From positions 1-52,943 of the forward strand of contig CAJPGC010000017.1 in NCBI GenBank assembly GCA_905339405.1: a stretch of DNA of 52,943 bases, written 5' to 3'. The position numbers and the translations under genes were made by a program. The notes below the pieces were generated by a model. The model ran no database searches. It was not told where the DNA came from and saw nothing but the letters and a program-made list of their open reading frames with translations. Position 1 is the first letter of the stretch; each line of letters opens with the position of its first letter. The DNA is from an uncultured bacterium. GTDB lineage: Bacteria; Desulfobacterota; GWC2-55-46. Positions 43,639 to 52,798 of the stretch are shown here, one piece after another.

Positions 43639-44085
43639 CTACATCCTGTGGAGCGAGGACAGAAGTTCCGCCTCGCCGCTCAAAAGACCCAGGCTTCTGG
43701 CTATCTCTCCGGCCGGAACGCCGGATTTAAGCATCTTCAAAGCCCTTGAATAGACGTCCTCGGTGCCCGCCTCCCTCTGGGGGGAGTTCATGGAAGCCTT
43801 TGCCTTTTCAATGAGCTCCTCGAGGACAGCCTGCCTCTGCTTGAGCCCGTTTTCATATCTGGAAAGGTCAACGCTCCTGGTCTCGAGCTTCTCAAATACC
43901 GTCTTGACCTCTTCGATGCCTTCGCTGAGCTTCTGGACAAGCTCGTCCTGGACCACTGCGGGCGCGACCTGGGCCTTTGCGACCGGCTTCCTGAAGAGCA
44001 ATATGTAGAAGATTGAGCCGATGAGAGCCAGGTTTATTATGAGCAATATCACACCCCAGAGCATCATATGGGACACCTCATGCAC
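43639..44085 (-). CDS. DUF2802-like membrane-anchored protein
   Basis: A 148-aa protein with one N-terminal membrane helix (about 8-31), a coiled coil (about 50-95) and a C-terminal domain with GVPAGEIARSLGLLSGEAELL at about 122-142. The last part resembles the DUF2802/DUF6115 helix-turn-helix-like segment found beside motility genes. Function is not established. It is the first gene behind a sigma-54-like promoter and leads the flgF operon, so a role in flagellar assembly or placement is plausible. Confidence 0.75.
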   Translation of the reverse strand: MHEVSHMMLWGVILLIINLALIGSIFYILLFRKPVAKAQVAPAVVQDELVQKLSEGIEEVKTVFEKLETRSVDLSRYENGLKQRQAVLEELIEKAKASMNSPQREAGTEDVYSRALKMLKSGVPAGEIARSLGLLSGEAELLSSLHRM

Positions 44086-44122
44086 AGATTAAGGCCGTGG
44101 AAGACCTGTCGAGGGTATACAA

Positions 44123-44138
44123 TGCAAGAGCCGTGCCC
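44123..44138 (-). promoter_or_regulatory. sigma-54 promoter of the flgF operon
   Basis: Minus strand GGGCACG-N4-TTGCA, matching the -24/-12 consensus TGGCACG-N4-TTGCA except the first base, with 10 bases between GG and GC. It lies 38 bases before the DUF2802-like ATG and behind the terminator of the chemotaxis run. Confidence 0.85.
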
Positions 44139-44174
44139 GGGAAAGCGCGATTATGAAGGAGAGTTGGAAGGAGG

Positions 44175-44203
44175 AAATAAAAAAAGGGGGCCCGAAGGCC
44201 CCC
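44175..44203 (-). terminator. intrinsic terminator behind the HDOD gene
   Basis: A 7-bp stem GGGGGCC/GGCCCCC with a four-base loop (TTCG on the minus strand, 44186-44203) is followed on the minus strand by a seven-T run and ATTT. It separates the chemotaxis run from the sigma-54-driven flagellar operon. Confidence 0.95.
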
Positions 44204-44229
44204 ATAAACATAACGTATCGATTTTACAG

Positions 44230-45084
44230 CTAATAAAGCTCTGCACCCTGCTCGAACACCGACTTTACGCTCTCGGACAACTGAGGCATGACAGTCTCAT
44301 CAAGGCCAAGTATTTCCGGGAGATTGCCGAACGAGACCTCGGAGCCTCCGCCTTTTCTCCATCCCATGCCAAACTTTTGGCACATCCTGTCAGACAGGGC
44401 GATTATGGCGACCAGGTGAGCGAGCTGCTTGTCCCTTGAAAGGGCCTCCTTGTCATCGAAGAACTTTATGAGCAGTTCGAGGGTCTCGGGGAAACCCCAC
44501 TTTTTGACGACAAAGGCGCCCACGTCCCTCTGTGAGAACTCGAATACGTCCTTTTCAGCCGCCTCGAAGGAGACCTGCTCGTTATAGACCCGCTCGATGA
44601 CCTTGGCGAACCTCTCGGGGTACTCGTTATTGATGACTACCTTGCCGATGTCGTGCAGGAGGCCGCCTATGAAGGCGTCTTCCGGGTCGACCGTCCTGGT
44701 GTGCCTGGCGATGACGCTCGCCGCTAGGGCTGAGCCTATCATCTGCTCCCAGATGAGCTTTTCGGCGAGCCCGAACCTCTTGTACACGTTCTTCATCGAG
44801 GTGGCTACGACAATGTTCCTTACCGCGTTCAGTCCCAGCCTGAGGATCGCCTGGCTGAGGTTCTGGATGTTGCGGTAGCTGCCGTAGAAGGCTGAGTTGG
44901 CGACCTTAAGTATCTTGGCCGTAAGCCCTGGGTCGGTCGAGACCAGCCTCTTTACCTTCTCTATCGACACGTCGGGGTCCGACATCAAACCCAGGACCTT
45001 CTGCGTCGTTGCCGGCAGGACCGGAAGCTCCAGAGTCCTTGCTAAGAGGTCATCGAGCTGGGATTTCTGAACAGCGCTTGACAT
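44230..45084 (-). CDS. HDOD domain signal-transduction protein
   Basis: A 284-aa protein that is almost wholly an HDOD domain (about 15-215): LPVLPATTQKVLGLMSDPDVSIEKVKRLVSTDPGLTAKILKVANSAFYG, then GLLHDIGKVVIN. The HD pair is present, yet HDOD proteins usually lack clear enzymatic activity and act in signalling. It is the last gene after cheW and the MCP, ending at a strong terminator, so it probably belongs to this signalling unit. Confidence 0.93.
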   Translation of the reverse strand: MSSAVQKSQLDDLLARTLELPVLPATTQKVLGLMSDPDVSIEKVKRLVSTDPGLTAKILKVANSAFYGSYRNIQNLSQAILRLGLNAVRNIVVATSMKNVYKRFGLAEKLIWEQMIGSALAASVIARHTRTVDPEDAFIGGLLHDIGKVVINNEYPERFAKVIERVYNEQVSFEAAEKDVFEFSQRDVGAFVVKKWGFPETLELLIKFFDDKEALSRDKQLAHLVAIIALSDRMCQKFGMGWRKGGGSEVSFGNLPEILGLDETVMPQLSESVKSVFEQGAELY

Positions 45085-45097
45085 TTTCTGTCTCCTT

Positions 45098-47161
45098 TTA
45101 GTTCGACCCGCTCGCCTTCAAGAGGGTGAGCTTGGCGTGAGCCTTCTTCCTGGGCTCGATTGTACGCACCTCGGCTTCGATGCTGCCGGTTATCTTGAAG
45201 TTAGCCACGAGGTCCTTGAGCTCGGAGGCGAGCCTGGCCATCTCGTTGGTGGCGTTGGCAACTTCACCGATGGCGGACACGTTGGACTTCGCGACTTCGG
45301 CTATTGAATCCATGTTCCTGGATATCTCGTCCGTGGTCGAGCTCTGCTCCTCGGCGGACGTGGCTATATGGCTTATCATGTCGGTGACGTTCTCGACGCC
45401 AGTGACTATCTGCTTCAGGGCCTCACCGGCCTGGTTCGCAAGCGTCACGCCGTTTTCGACCTTCTGGGTGCCCTCGGCCATCGCGTCGACGGCCTTGCCG
45501 GTCTCCGACTGGATGGTGTTTATCATGCCGCTTATTTCCTTGGTGGCCTTTGTGGTCCTCTCGGCCAGCTTCCTCACCTCGTCTGCGACGACGGCGAAGC
45601 CCCTGCCCTGCTCGCCGGCTCTCGCCGCCTCTATGGCCGCGTTAAGGGCCAGGAGGTTGGTCTGATCGGCTATGTCGTTGATGACGGACACGATGGTGCC
45701 TATCTCCTCGGAGCTCCTGCCGAGCTTCTTTATCGTATCGGCGGTCACTTCGGTAGACTCGGAGACTTCCTGCATCGCCGATATGGCCTGCTCGACGACC
45801 TTGCCGCCGTCCAGGGCTATGTGCTGGGCGCTCCTGGCGGACTCGGAGACCTGCTGCGAGTTCTTGGCGACCTCTATTACGGTGGCGTTCATCTCTTCCA
45901 TGGCTGTAGCAACCTGGGCGGTCTGGCCGGACTGCCTGTCAGCGCCCTCGGCTATCTGGGTCGAAGAGGCTGAAAGCTGCTCGGAGGCCGAAGCCAGTTG
46001 CGCGGAAGATTCCGCTATCCTGCCGATTACGTTCGAGACCTGTGAAGCCATCGCGTCGACGCTTTCCCCGAGGGAGACTATCTCGTCCTTTATCTCCCTG
46101 CCGAGGAAGCTGACCTTCACGTTGGACCTCTTCGTGAGGTCGCCGGAGGTGAAGTCCTCGACCGTCTCCTTTATCCTCACGAGCGGGGTCAGCATGTGCT
46201 TGTTCGTCGACCACATGAAGAACACGGCCATCGCTATCGAGATGATGACGGTGACGGCCATTATGACTATGCCCTGCATGGCGCCGCTCTTGGCGTTCAC
46301 CGCTATCTCCCTGGTCAGCTCCTCGCAGGCCGCCACGACCTTGGGCGTATGCTCGTGGATAAGGCTGTTGACCTTGCCGGCGAAGGCGACCTTGTTCTTC
46401 ATTCCAGCGTCGACGAGTTCCTTGCGCTTCGTCCAGAGGCTTTCTATGCCTTCGAACCTGGCGGCTATCCCGCCGTTTACGGCGCGAAGCCCGAGCGCGG
46501 CGGAGCCGTGCCTGAGCCCTATGAGGGTGTCGTCGAATTCCTTCATCGTCTTGTTGATGATGGCGCTTATCTCATCGAGCTCGTAGTTGGTCCTCGCGTA
46601 ACGCTCCATCAGGTACGAGAGGTTCACAGTCCTCATCCTCAAAAGGCCTGAGAGGTCGATGTTCTTGCTGTAGGAGGGGTCTTTAAGAGATGCCATGCCG
46701 TGTACGACCTCGTTGAGCTTGTCCACCATCGGATAGGTCGACTTCTCGAGGTCTATCATCGTGATGCTCAGCGCGTCTCCGGCCTCCATCGCCTCATCCA
46801 GAGATAGCCTCATCGCGTTCCATTCCTTCTCGACGGTATCGAGGCTCGCCAACGCCGCCGAATCCGTTATGGCCGGAAGGTCATCGGTGCCTGTCCTCAG
46901 CGACTCGACTATCTTGCCGAATTCCCCCTTCTGGGCCTGGAAGACGGCCTCCTGCTCCTCCTCGCCGTTCATGATGTGGCGGTTGAGGATGTAGTTTATC
47001 TCGATGGCCCTCTTTTTCAGGTCGCCCGCGGTCTCGACCTGAGCGTACTTCTTGCTCATGCCGCCGACGAGGAGATAAAGGATCGGCAGCTGTATCACGA
47101 ACAGCAGTATCAGAAAAGCGTAACTCCCTACGAACCTTGTCTTGATCGAATTGAGATTCAT
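45098..47161 (-). CDS. methyl-accepting chemotaxis protein
   Basis: A 687-aa transducer. Membrane helices at about 11-31 and 302-324 flank a helical periplasmic sensor of about 270 residues. A HAMP domain (about 325-380) and the MCP signalling domain follow. The tip hairpin with DQTNLLALNAAIEAARAGEQGRGFAVVADEVRKLAERT is intact. The C-terminus ends without a CheR-binding pentapeptide of NWETF type. The ligand is unknown. It lies between cheW and the HDOD gene, 15 bases behind cheW. Confidence 0.97.
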   Translation of the reverse strand: MNLNSIKTRFVGSYAFLILLFVIQLPILYLLVGGMSKKYAQVETAGDLKKRAIEINYILNRHIMNGEEEQEAVFQAQKGEFGKIVESLRTGTDDLPAITDSAALASLDTVEKEWNAMRLSLDEAMEAGDALSITMIDLEKSTYPMVDKLNEVVHGMASLKDPSYSKNIDLSGLLRMRTVNLSYLMERYARTNYELDEISAIINKTMKEFDDTLIGLRHGSAALGLRAVNGGIAARFEGIESLWTKRKELVDAGMKNKVAFAGKVNSLIHEHTPKVVAACEELTREIAVNAKSGAMQGIVIMAVTVIISIAMAVFFMWSTNKHMLTPLVRIKETVEDFTSGDLTKRSNVKVSFLGREIKDEIVSLGESVDAMASQVSNVIGRIAESSAQLASASEQLSASSTQIAEGADRQSGQTAQVATAMEEMNATVIEVAKNSQQVSESARSAQHIALDGGKVVEQAISAMQEVSESTEVTADTIKKLGRSSEEIGTIVSVINDIADQTNLLALNAAIEAARAGEQGRGFAVVADEVRKLAERTTKATKEISGMINTIQSETGKAVDAMAEGTQKVENGVTLANQAGEALKQIVTGVENVTDMISHIATSAEEQSSTTDEISRNMDSIAEVAKSNVSAIGEVANATNEMARLASELKDLVANFKITGSIEAEVRTIEPRKKAHAKLTLLKASGSN

Positions 47162-47176
47162 CTGCTTCCCCCGTAT

Positions 47177-47656
47177 TTAGGCTACAAGGCCGAGCGCGTC
47201 GCGTTCGGTCCTGGTCAGTATCTTCTCGACATCGAGCAATATGAGCAGCCTGCCGTCCAGCTTGCCCACTCCCTTTATGTAATCGGACTCTGCGCCGGTC
47301 ACAATGGCCGGGGCGGGCTCGACCGTATCGGCCGGAAGCCTCAGCACCTCGGAGACCGCGTCAACCTTCAACCCGACGGTCTTGCTGTCAACGTCAACTA
47401 CGATTATCCTCGTCTCGTTCGTGCGCTCGTCCGAAGGAAGCCCGAACCTCTTTCTGAGGTCGAGGACCGGGATGACGCGGCCGCGCAGGTTGATGACGCC
47501 GTCAACGAAGTCGGGCGTCCTAGGCACCCTTGTAAGCTCCATGTGCCTGATGATCTCCTGCACCCTCAGTATGTCCAGGGAGAACTCCTCGTTCCCGAGC
47601 CTGAATGTGACAAGCTGAAGCAGTTCCTTGGAGTCTAAGTCCTTTTTCAAATCCAT
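47177..47656 (-). CDS. cheW: chemotaxis coupling protein CheW
   Basis: Links receptors to CheA. The 159-aa protein is a single CheW domain with LVTFRLGNEEFSLDILRVQEIIRHMELTRVPRTPDFVDGVINLRGRVIPVLDLRKRFGL and GVGKLDGRLLILLDVEKIL, giving positions about 15-140. A sigma-28-like promoter lies 52 bases upstream, so cheW-MCP-HDOD can be transcribed apart from motAB. Confidence 0.97.
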   Translation of the reverse strand: MDLKKDLDSKELLQLVTFRLGNEEFSLDILRVQEIIRHMELTRVPRTPDFVDGVINLRGRVIPVLDLRKRFGLPSDERTNETRIIVVDVDSKTVGLKVDAVSEVLRLPADTVEPAPAIVTGAESDYIKGVGKLDGRLLILLDVEKILTRTERDALGLVA

Positions 47657-47707
47657 TTGAAAGAACCTCCCTTAAAGCGTCTTTGAAAATTTGATGATTA
47701 AGAAACT

Positions 47708-47735
47708 ATTCGGTTTAATCCTGAAGAAACTTAAG
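47708..47735 (-). promoter_or_regulatory. sigma-28 (FliA)-like promoter of cheW
   Basis: Minus strand TTAAGTTT (47728-47735), 12-base spacer, ACCGAATA (47708-47715). The -35 box matches seven of eight positions; the -10 box keeps the CCGA core but differs elsewhere. It lies about 52 bases before the cheW ATG in the 203-base gap behind motB. The rest of the gap shows no gene. Confidence 0.6.
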
Positions 47736-47859
47736 GTCTTTTTTAAAAACTCGCGTAGGCCGTTCCAGAATCGGCTTGGCTGTCGTGGGCAAGCGGGGCG
47801 GGCTTTGGCAGTGTAGTACGTGCTTCAATGAGGCCTTGCATAAAGCCCTGAGTGCGTCG

Positions 47860-48579
47860 TCAGAGCTCCACTGAATCGCCGTTCAGGACCATTATGTCGA
47901 CTCTCCTGTTCTTGAACCTGCCGCTCGGCGTGTCGTTCGTGTCAACCGGCCTGTACTCGCCGAAACCGAGAGCGGAGAGCTTCCTCGGGTCGTACCCGTG
48001 CTGCCCGATGAAGTACTTGAGGATGCTTATCGCCCTGGAGCTCGAGAGGTCCCAGTTCGACGGGAAGCGCTCGGTGTTGACGGGTATGTTGTCCGTGTGG
48101 CCTTCCACCCTTATGCTGTTCGGCAGTTCACGCAGGACAGAAGCGACCTCGTCGATGACAGGCAGCCCCTCTTTCAATATCTTGTCCGTGCCGGGCTCAA
48201 AGAGCATGCTCTCGGATATCCTTATCGTTATCCTGTTCTCCTCGGCAATGAGCGTAAGCTTCTTGTCGGCCTCGAGCTCGTGGAGCGCGGCCTGTATCTT
48301 CTGGTAGTTGTTGGTGAACATGTCCTTGAACTCGTCGGATACGTGGGAGCGCTGCTCCTTGACGAACCTCGGGCCTTCCTGGAGCTTGGTCGAGGTGAAC
48401 ATGGTCGGGTTGAACGCGATTGCCAATGACTCGCTCAATATCCTGAACTTGCCCTCGTTGACGGAGGAGATGGCGTACATGCTGGTGAAAAAGGCAAAGA
48501 GGAGCGTTATGAAGTCCGCGTACGAAACGAGCCAGCGCTCGTGGTTCTCGTGCTCCTCGTGTTTTTTCTTCCTCGCCAT
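47860..48579 (-). CDS. motB: flagellar motor protein MotB
   Basis: Stator subunit anchored to peptidoglycan. The 239-aa protein has a charged N-terminus, one membrane helix at about 20-40 with the proton-binding Asp22 in SYADFITLLFAFF, a plug segment, and a C-terminal OmpA domain with VEGHTDNIPVN, LSSSRAISILKYF and NRRVDIMVL. It lies 32 bases behind motA. Confidence 0.97.
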   Translation of the reverse strand: MARKKKHEEHENHERWLVSYADFITLLFAFFTSMYAISSVNEGKFRILSESLAIAFNPTMFTSTKLQEGPRFVKEQRSHVSDEFKDMFTNNYQKIQAALHELEADKKLTLIAEENRITIRISESMLFEPGTDKILKEGLPVIDEVASVLRELPNSIRVEGHTDNIPVNTERFPSNWDLSSSRAISILKYFIGQHGYDPRKLSALGFGEYRPVDTNDTPSGRFKNRRVDIMVLNGDSVEL

Positions 48580-48611
48580 CTTCTCTCCAGGAAATGCCGC
48601 TTTGAAACGGT

Positions 48612-49370
48612 TTATTTTTTCTTCTGCGACTCGCGCAGGAACCCTATGAGCTTCTCCTCTACTCGCCTCGGGTTCTCACCCTCGGAAAGCGATATGAGGC
48701 CCTCCACCATCATCTCCTGCATGATTACCTGCTCGCGTATCTTGAGTTTCATCTTGCCAGCGAGCGGCAGATAGATGAGGTTCGCCGTGCCAACGCCGTA
48801 GACCGTGGCGACGAAGGCGACGGCGATGCCCGCGCCGAGCTTCGTCGGGTCGGCAAGGTTTTCCATGACGTGTATGAGGCCCATGACCGCTCCGAGTATG
48901 CCTATAGTGGGAGCGTAGCCTCCGGCGGATTCGAAGACCTTCGCGGAGGTGAGGTTGTACTCCTCGGAGTGGCTTATCTCGATCTCCAATATCTCACGGG
49001 TGAGCTTGGGCTCGGTGCCGTCGACTACGAGCTGGAGGCCTTTCCTCAGGAACGGGTCATCGACTTTCCTTATGCTCGTCTCGAGGGCCAGCAGGCCGTC
49101 TTTCCTGGCAACGGAGGCCAGGTCGGACAAAAGCTTTATGATCTTGTGCGGGTCCCCGGCGCTGTTGAAGAGCGCGAGCCTTGCGTTTTTCAGGGCAAGC
49201 AGAAAGGAGGACATGGGATAGTTCACGAGGACCGCGCCGAAAGTGCCCCCGATGACTATGATGGCCGCCGTGAGCTGCATGATGGAATGCATCGAACCGC
49301 CCTCGAGCACCTGCCCGCCGAGAATGGCTCCGAAACCTAACGCCAGGCCTAATATCGTCAATATATCCAT
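48612..49370 (-). CDS. motA: flagellar motor protein MotA
   Basis: Stator channel subunit with four membrane helices (about 2-20, 31-51, 148-168, 181-201). The 252-aa sequence has GFGAILGGQVLEGGSMHSIMQ, a large cytoplasmic loop with charged residues, and the signature GGYAPTIGILGAVMGLIHVMENL, then GVGTANLIYLPLAGKMK. It begins 1 base behind the cheB stop, so the two are coupled. Confidence 0.97.
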   Translation of the reverse strand: MDILTILGLALGFGAILGGQVLEGGSMHSIMQLTAAIIVIGGTFGAVLVNYPMSSFLLALKNARLALFNSAGDPHKIIKLLSDLASVARKDGLLALETSIRKVDDPFLRKGLQLVVDGTEPKLTREILEIEISHSEEYNLTSAKVFESAGGYAPTIGILGAVMGLIHVMENLADPTKLGAGIAVAFVATVYGVGTANLIYLPLAGKMKLKIREQVIMQEMMVEGLISLSEGENPRRVEEKLIGFLRESQKKK

Positions 49371-49371
49371 G

Positions 49372-50451
49372 TCAGATCATGTTCACGATCTCGGCGGCTA
49401 TCTTGTCGAGCGGGACCACCTTGTCGGCGAGTCCCGCGTCGATGACAGCCTTGGGCATGCCGTAGACCGTGCACGTCTCCTCGTTCTGGGCGAGAGTCTT
49501 GCCGCCCTTTTCCTTTATGTGTCTCATGCCTTCCCTGCCGTCGTGGCCCATACCCGTGAGGATGACGCCCATGGACCTGCCGGGGTAGCATTCAGCGACC
49601 GAACTCATGCAGACGTCGACGCAGGGCTTGTATAAGGCCCCTCTTGGCTCGTCGTCTATCTGGATATAGAAGTCCGTGAGGCCCCTTCTTTTAATCTTCG
49701 TCTGAGAGCCGCCCGGGGACAGAAATACCTGCCCGGGGCGCACCTTCTCGCCGTTTTCAGCTTCCTTTACCGGAAGGCGGCATATCTCGTTCAGGCGCTC
49801 AGCGAAAGCGCCGGTAAAGGCCTTGGGCATGTGTACCGCCACAAGAAAGGGCGTTGAAAGCCCCTCGGGGAGGTTTGAAAGCACCTCCTGCAGGGCCCTC
49901 GGGCCGCCGGTGGAGGCGCCTATCGAGACCAACGCCATCTTCTGAGTGGCGAAGCTTTTTTTAGCGGGCGCGGGATAAGGCATTGACGGCGAATGCGCCG
50001 CCGCGGCGGGCACCGGTTTTTTTACCGGCCGCAGCGAAGTGAAGTAATGCTTCCTTCTGGCGACCGCCCTTATCTTCCCGAGGAACTCTTCCTGTATTTT
50101 CATCAGGTCGAGCGCCGACGTCGTCAAGTTTTTCGAGATGTAATCGGCGGCTCCCTTGTCGAGAGCGTCGAAAGTGGCCTTCGCGCCCTCGACGGTAAGC
50201 GAGCTCACCATTATTATCGGCGTTGGCATCTGCTCCATAATGCGCTCGGTCGCCTCGAGCCCGTTCATCCTCGGCATCTCGATGTCCATCGTGATGACGT
50301 CGGGCTTGAGCTGGAGCGCCATCTCGACGCCCTCTGCGCCGTCCCTGGCCGCGCCCAGTACCTCGACGTCGCCGCCGTCCTCGAGCATCTGCCTTATGAC
50401 CCGGCGCATGAAAGCCGAATCGTCTACTATGAGAACCCTTATCTTGGACAA
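49372..50451 (-). CDS. cheB: chemotaxis response regulator protein-glutamate methylesterase CheB
   Basis: Demethylates and deamidates receptors for adaptation. The 359-aa protein has a receiver domain with D10-D11 and phosphoacceptor D56 in TMDIEMPRM. A Pro/Ala-rich linker leads to the methylesterase domain, with Ser in SIGASTGGP, His in VHMPKAFTG and Asp in LTGMGHDGREG as the catalytic triad. No cheR is seen in the window. It lies 13 bases behind cheA. Confidence 0.97.
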   Translation of the reverse strand: MSKIRVLIVDDSAFMRRVIRQMLEDGGDVEVLGAARDGAEGVEMALQLKPDVITMDIEMPRMNGLEATERIMEQMPTPIIMVSSLTVEGAKATFDALDKGAADYISKNLTTSALDLMKIQEEFLGKIRAVARRKHYFTSLRPVKKPVPAAAAHSPSMPYPAPAKKSFATQKMALVSIGASTGGPRALQEVLSNLPEGLSTPFLVAVHMPKAFTGAFAERLNEICRLPVKEAENGEKVRPGQVFLSPGGSQTKIKRRGLTDFYIQIDDEPRGALYKPCVDVCMSSVAECYPGRSMGVILTGMGHDGREGMRHIKEKGGKTLAQNEETCTVYGMPKAVIDAGLADKVVPLDKIAAEIVNMI

Positions 50452-50464
50452 ATCATTCTCCTCA

Positions 50465-52153
50465 TCAATGCACGTATCCGCGCTGGGCGGAGGTAAGAAG
50501 GCCGGCCATGTCGAGTATGAGTATCACGTTTCCGTCCCCGGTTATGCAGGCGCCCGCGACCCCCTCGGTGCCCTTCAGGTACTCGCCCATCGACTTCATG
50601 ACAATCTCTTCCTGTCCGTGAAGCCTGTCCACGAGTATGCCGAAGTGTTTCTCGCCGATACCGATTATGACGATGTACTTCCACTCGGAACGCGCGTCAG
50701 CGGAGGCGCCGGAGACGAGGCTCCCGAGCCTGACGACCGGGTATATCCTGTCCCTTATGTTTATTACTTCCCTGCCCTCGACGGACTTTATCTCGTCGGC
50801 AGTGACCCTTATGTTCTCAATGACGTTCGAAAGCGGTATCCCGTAGACCTCGCCTCCGGCTTCGACTGTCAAGGCCTGTATTATGGCGAGCGTGAGCGGG
50901 AGCCTGAAGGTTATGTGCGTGCCCTTGCCCACTTCCGAATCTATCGTGATGGTGCCGTTTATCCTGGAGATGTTGGTCTTTACGACGTCCATGCCGACGC
51001 CCCTGCCGGAGATGTTGCTCACGGCCTTGGCGGTTGAAAAACCCGGGATGAATATGATGTTAAGGGCGTCGCTTTTCGAGAGCCTTTCGGCCTCATCGGC
51101 AGGTATAAGCCCTTTTTCGACCGCGGACCTTTTCAAGGCCTCGGGGTCCATGCCCTTGCCGTCGTCCCTTACGGAGACGATTATGTTCCTGCCCTCCTGG
51201 TAGGCCGCCAGCTCGACTTTGCCGCACCTCGGCTTGCCCTTCGCCTCCCTTTCGGCCGGGCTCTCCATACCGTGGTCGATGGAGTTCCTTACGATATGCA
51301 CGAGCGGGTCGCCTATCTCCTCGATGACCGTCTTGTCGAGCTCCGTCTCCTCGCCGCTTATGACGAGCTCCACTTCCTTGTCCATCTGCCTGGCGAGGTC
51401 TCTTACCATCCTGGGGAACTTGTTGAAGACCTTCGCTATGGGCTGCATCCTCATCTTCATGACCGCGAGCTGCAGGTCCGTAGTTACCAGGTCGAGCTGT
51501 GCGATTGCCTCGTTGACGTGCGAGTTGAGCTCCGATTCAGAGCCAGAGTCGGAAAGCTTGCCGCCGAGCCTCATGAGCCTGTTCCTCGAGAGCACAAGCT
51601 CACCGGCGAGGTTCAGGACAGAATCGACCCTGTCGAGGTCGACCCTTATCGACTGCTCCTTGACCGCCGCCGCGCCTTCTTCATGGCGTGCCTGCTTGTG
51701 CTCGTCCTCCGCGTCCGCGCCCTTCGGAGCAGGGTGCGAAGCCGGCTCTTCCTTGAACTTGCCTTCGAGTATGTCGTGAAGGAGGGCGACCGTTGGCTTC
51801 AGGTCCTCTTCCCTGCCGTTTTTCTCCTTTATATTGCAGAGAAGGAGCTTGATGAGGTCGACCGACTGGAGGATGGCGTCCATTATGCCGGGCGTCACGC
51901 GCATCTCGCCCTTACGGAGCTTGTTGAGGACGTCCTCCGTCGAATGCGTCACGTCGACCATCTGCTGGAAGCCCAGAAACCCGGCGGCCCCCTTTATGGT
52001 GTGGATGGACCTGAAGATGTCGTTCAGCAGGGCGGTGTCACCGGGCTGCTTTTCGAGTTCCATGAACTTCTGGTCGAGCTGTTCGAGTGACTCCGAAGCC
52101 TCGGCCAGAAAGTCATTTATAATGTCATCCATCTCTTCTGAAGGAAAACTCAT
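50465..52153 (-). CDS. cheA: chemotaxis histidine kinase CheA
   Basis: Central chemotaxis kinase of 562 aa. The Hpt domain (about 1-105) has phospho-accepting His51 in IHTIKGAAGFLG. A helical extension and a charged linker (about 105-167) come next. The dimerisation domain starts at about 168 (IRVDLDRVDSVLNLAGELVLSRNRL). The kinase domain has HIVRNSIDHGME, DDGKGMDP and SGRGVGMDVV, and a CheW-like domain ends the protein. No P2 CheY-binding domain can be seen between Hpt and P3. Confidence 0.97.
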   Translation of the reverse strand: MSFPSEEMDDIINDFLAEASESLEQLDQKFMELEKQPGDTALLNDIFRSIHTIKGAAGFLGFQQMVDVTHSTEDVLNKLRKGEMRVTPGIMDAILQSVDLIKLLLCNIKEKNGREEDLKPTVALLHDILEGKFKEEPASHPAPKGADAEDEHKQARHEEGAAAVKEQSIRVDLDRVDSVLNLAGELVLSRNRLMRLGGKLSDSGSESELNSHVNEAIAQLDLVTTDLQLAVMKMRMQPIAKVFNKFPRMVRDLARQMDKEVELVISGEETELDKTVIEEIGDPLVHIVRNSIDHGMESPAEREAKGKPRCGKVELAAYQEGRNIIVSVRDDGKGMDPEALKRSAVEKGLIPADEAERLSKSDALNIIFIPGFSTAKAVSNISGRGVGMDVVKTNISRINGTITIDSEVGKGTHITFRLPLTLAIIQALTVEAGGEVYGIPLSNVIENIRVTADEIKSVEGREVINIRDRIYPVVRLGSLVSGASADARSEWKYIVIIGIGEKHFGILVDRLHGQEEIVMKSMGEYLKGTEGVAGACITGDGNVILILDMAGLLTSAQRGYVH

Positions 52154-52169
52154 GGCGGTACCGCCCCCC

Positions 52170-52751
52170 TCAGGCCCCGAGTTCTTTCAGGAGCCTGTCT
52201 ACGATGTCCTGGTTAATTGGCACCTCAGCGGCATTCACGCCGCGTCCCGCCTTGGTCACGCCCTCGATGCTATCAAGCCCGAAGCTCAGCGCCATCTCGA
52301 GAAGCTTTTTCTCTACCACGGCAAGCGAGCCGATGACTTTTTTGAGCTTCTGGCCGGTAAGGTCCTGGAAAGACATGTTGGCGAATATGTCCATCATGTC
52401 GCTCCTGGTCTTGACGTTTATGCCCTGCAAGTCGGCGATGAGCGCCATGCCGGCCTCCTTGTCCGCAGTGGCCGCTTTCTGGGCCCAGGCGGAAAGGTTC
52501 TTCAAAAGGGTATCAGCCCTGTCCTGCTCGGCCATGAGCCCCTCGAGTATGGTCATTATTGTGTTCGCGGCGTTTTCAAGCTCGCCGGTCACTGCCGAGA
52601 GCTGGTTGGAAGCTTCCGGGAACTTCTCCGAGCCCACCTTCACGGTGGTCTCTATGTTATCTATGCCCTGCCTGGTCTTGTCGATAAAGCTCGCAAGGCT
52701 CGCGAGCTCCTCGCGCAGTTTGTTAATGACTTCATTCCAGTTCCCGCTCAT
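52170..52751 (-). CDS. cheZ: CheY-P phosphatase CheZ
   Basis: Removes phosphate from CheY-P. The 193-aa protein is a long helical hairpin. The active-site motif region NMSFQDLTGQKLKKVI (about 126-141) carries the catalytic Gln in FQDLTGQ, and the C-terminal peptide QDIVDRLLKELGA matches the CheY-binding tail. It lies between cheY and cheA. ATG with GGAGG upstream. Confidence 0.9.
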   Translation of the reverse strand: MSGNWNEVINKLREELASLASFIDKTRQGIDNIETTVKVGSEKFPEASNQLSAVTGELENAANTIMTILEGLMAEQDRADTLLKNLSAWAQKAATADKEAGMALIADLQGINVKTRSDMMDIFANMSFQDLTGQKLKKVIGSLAVVEKKLLEMALSFGLDSIEGVTKAGRGVNAAEVPINQDIVDRLLKELGA

Positions 52752-52798
52752 GTAATGTCCTCCAGGGATTCGTTAATATTTTTTCAGGAATGCTTCTG

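Noticed and set aside
45672-46586. Plus-strand open frame of 304 codons opposite the MCP gene
   Set aside because: Shadow of the MCP coding sequence; low-complexity Ser/Thr-rich product and no ribosome binding site.
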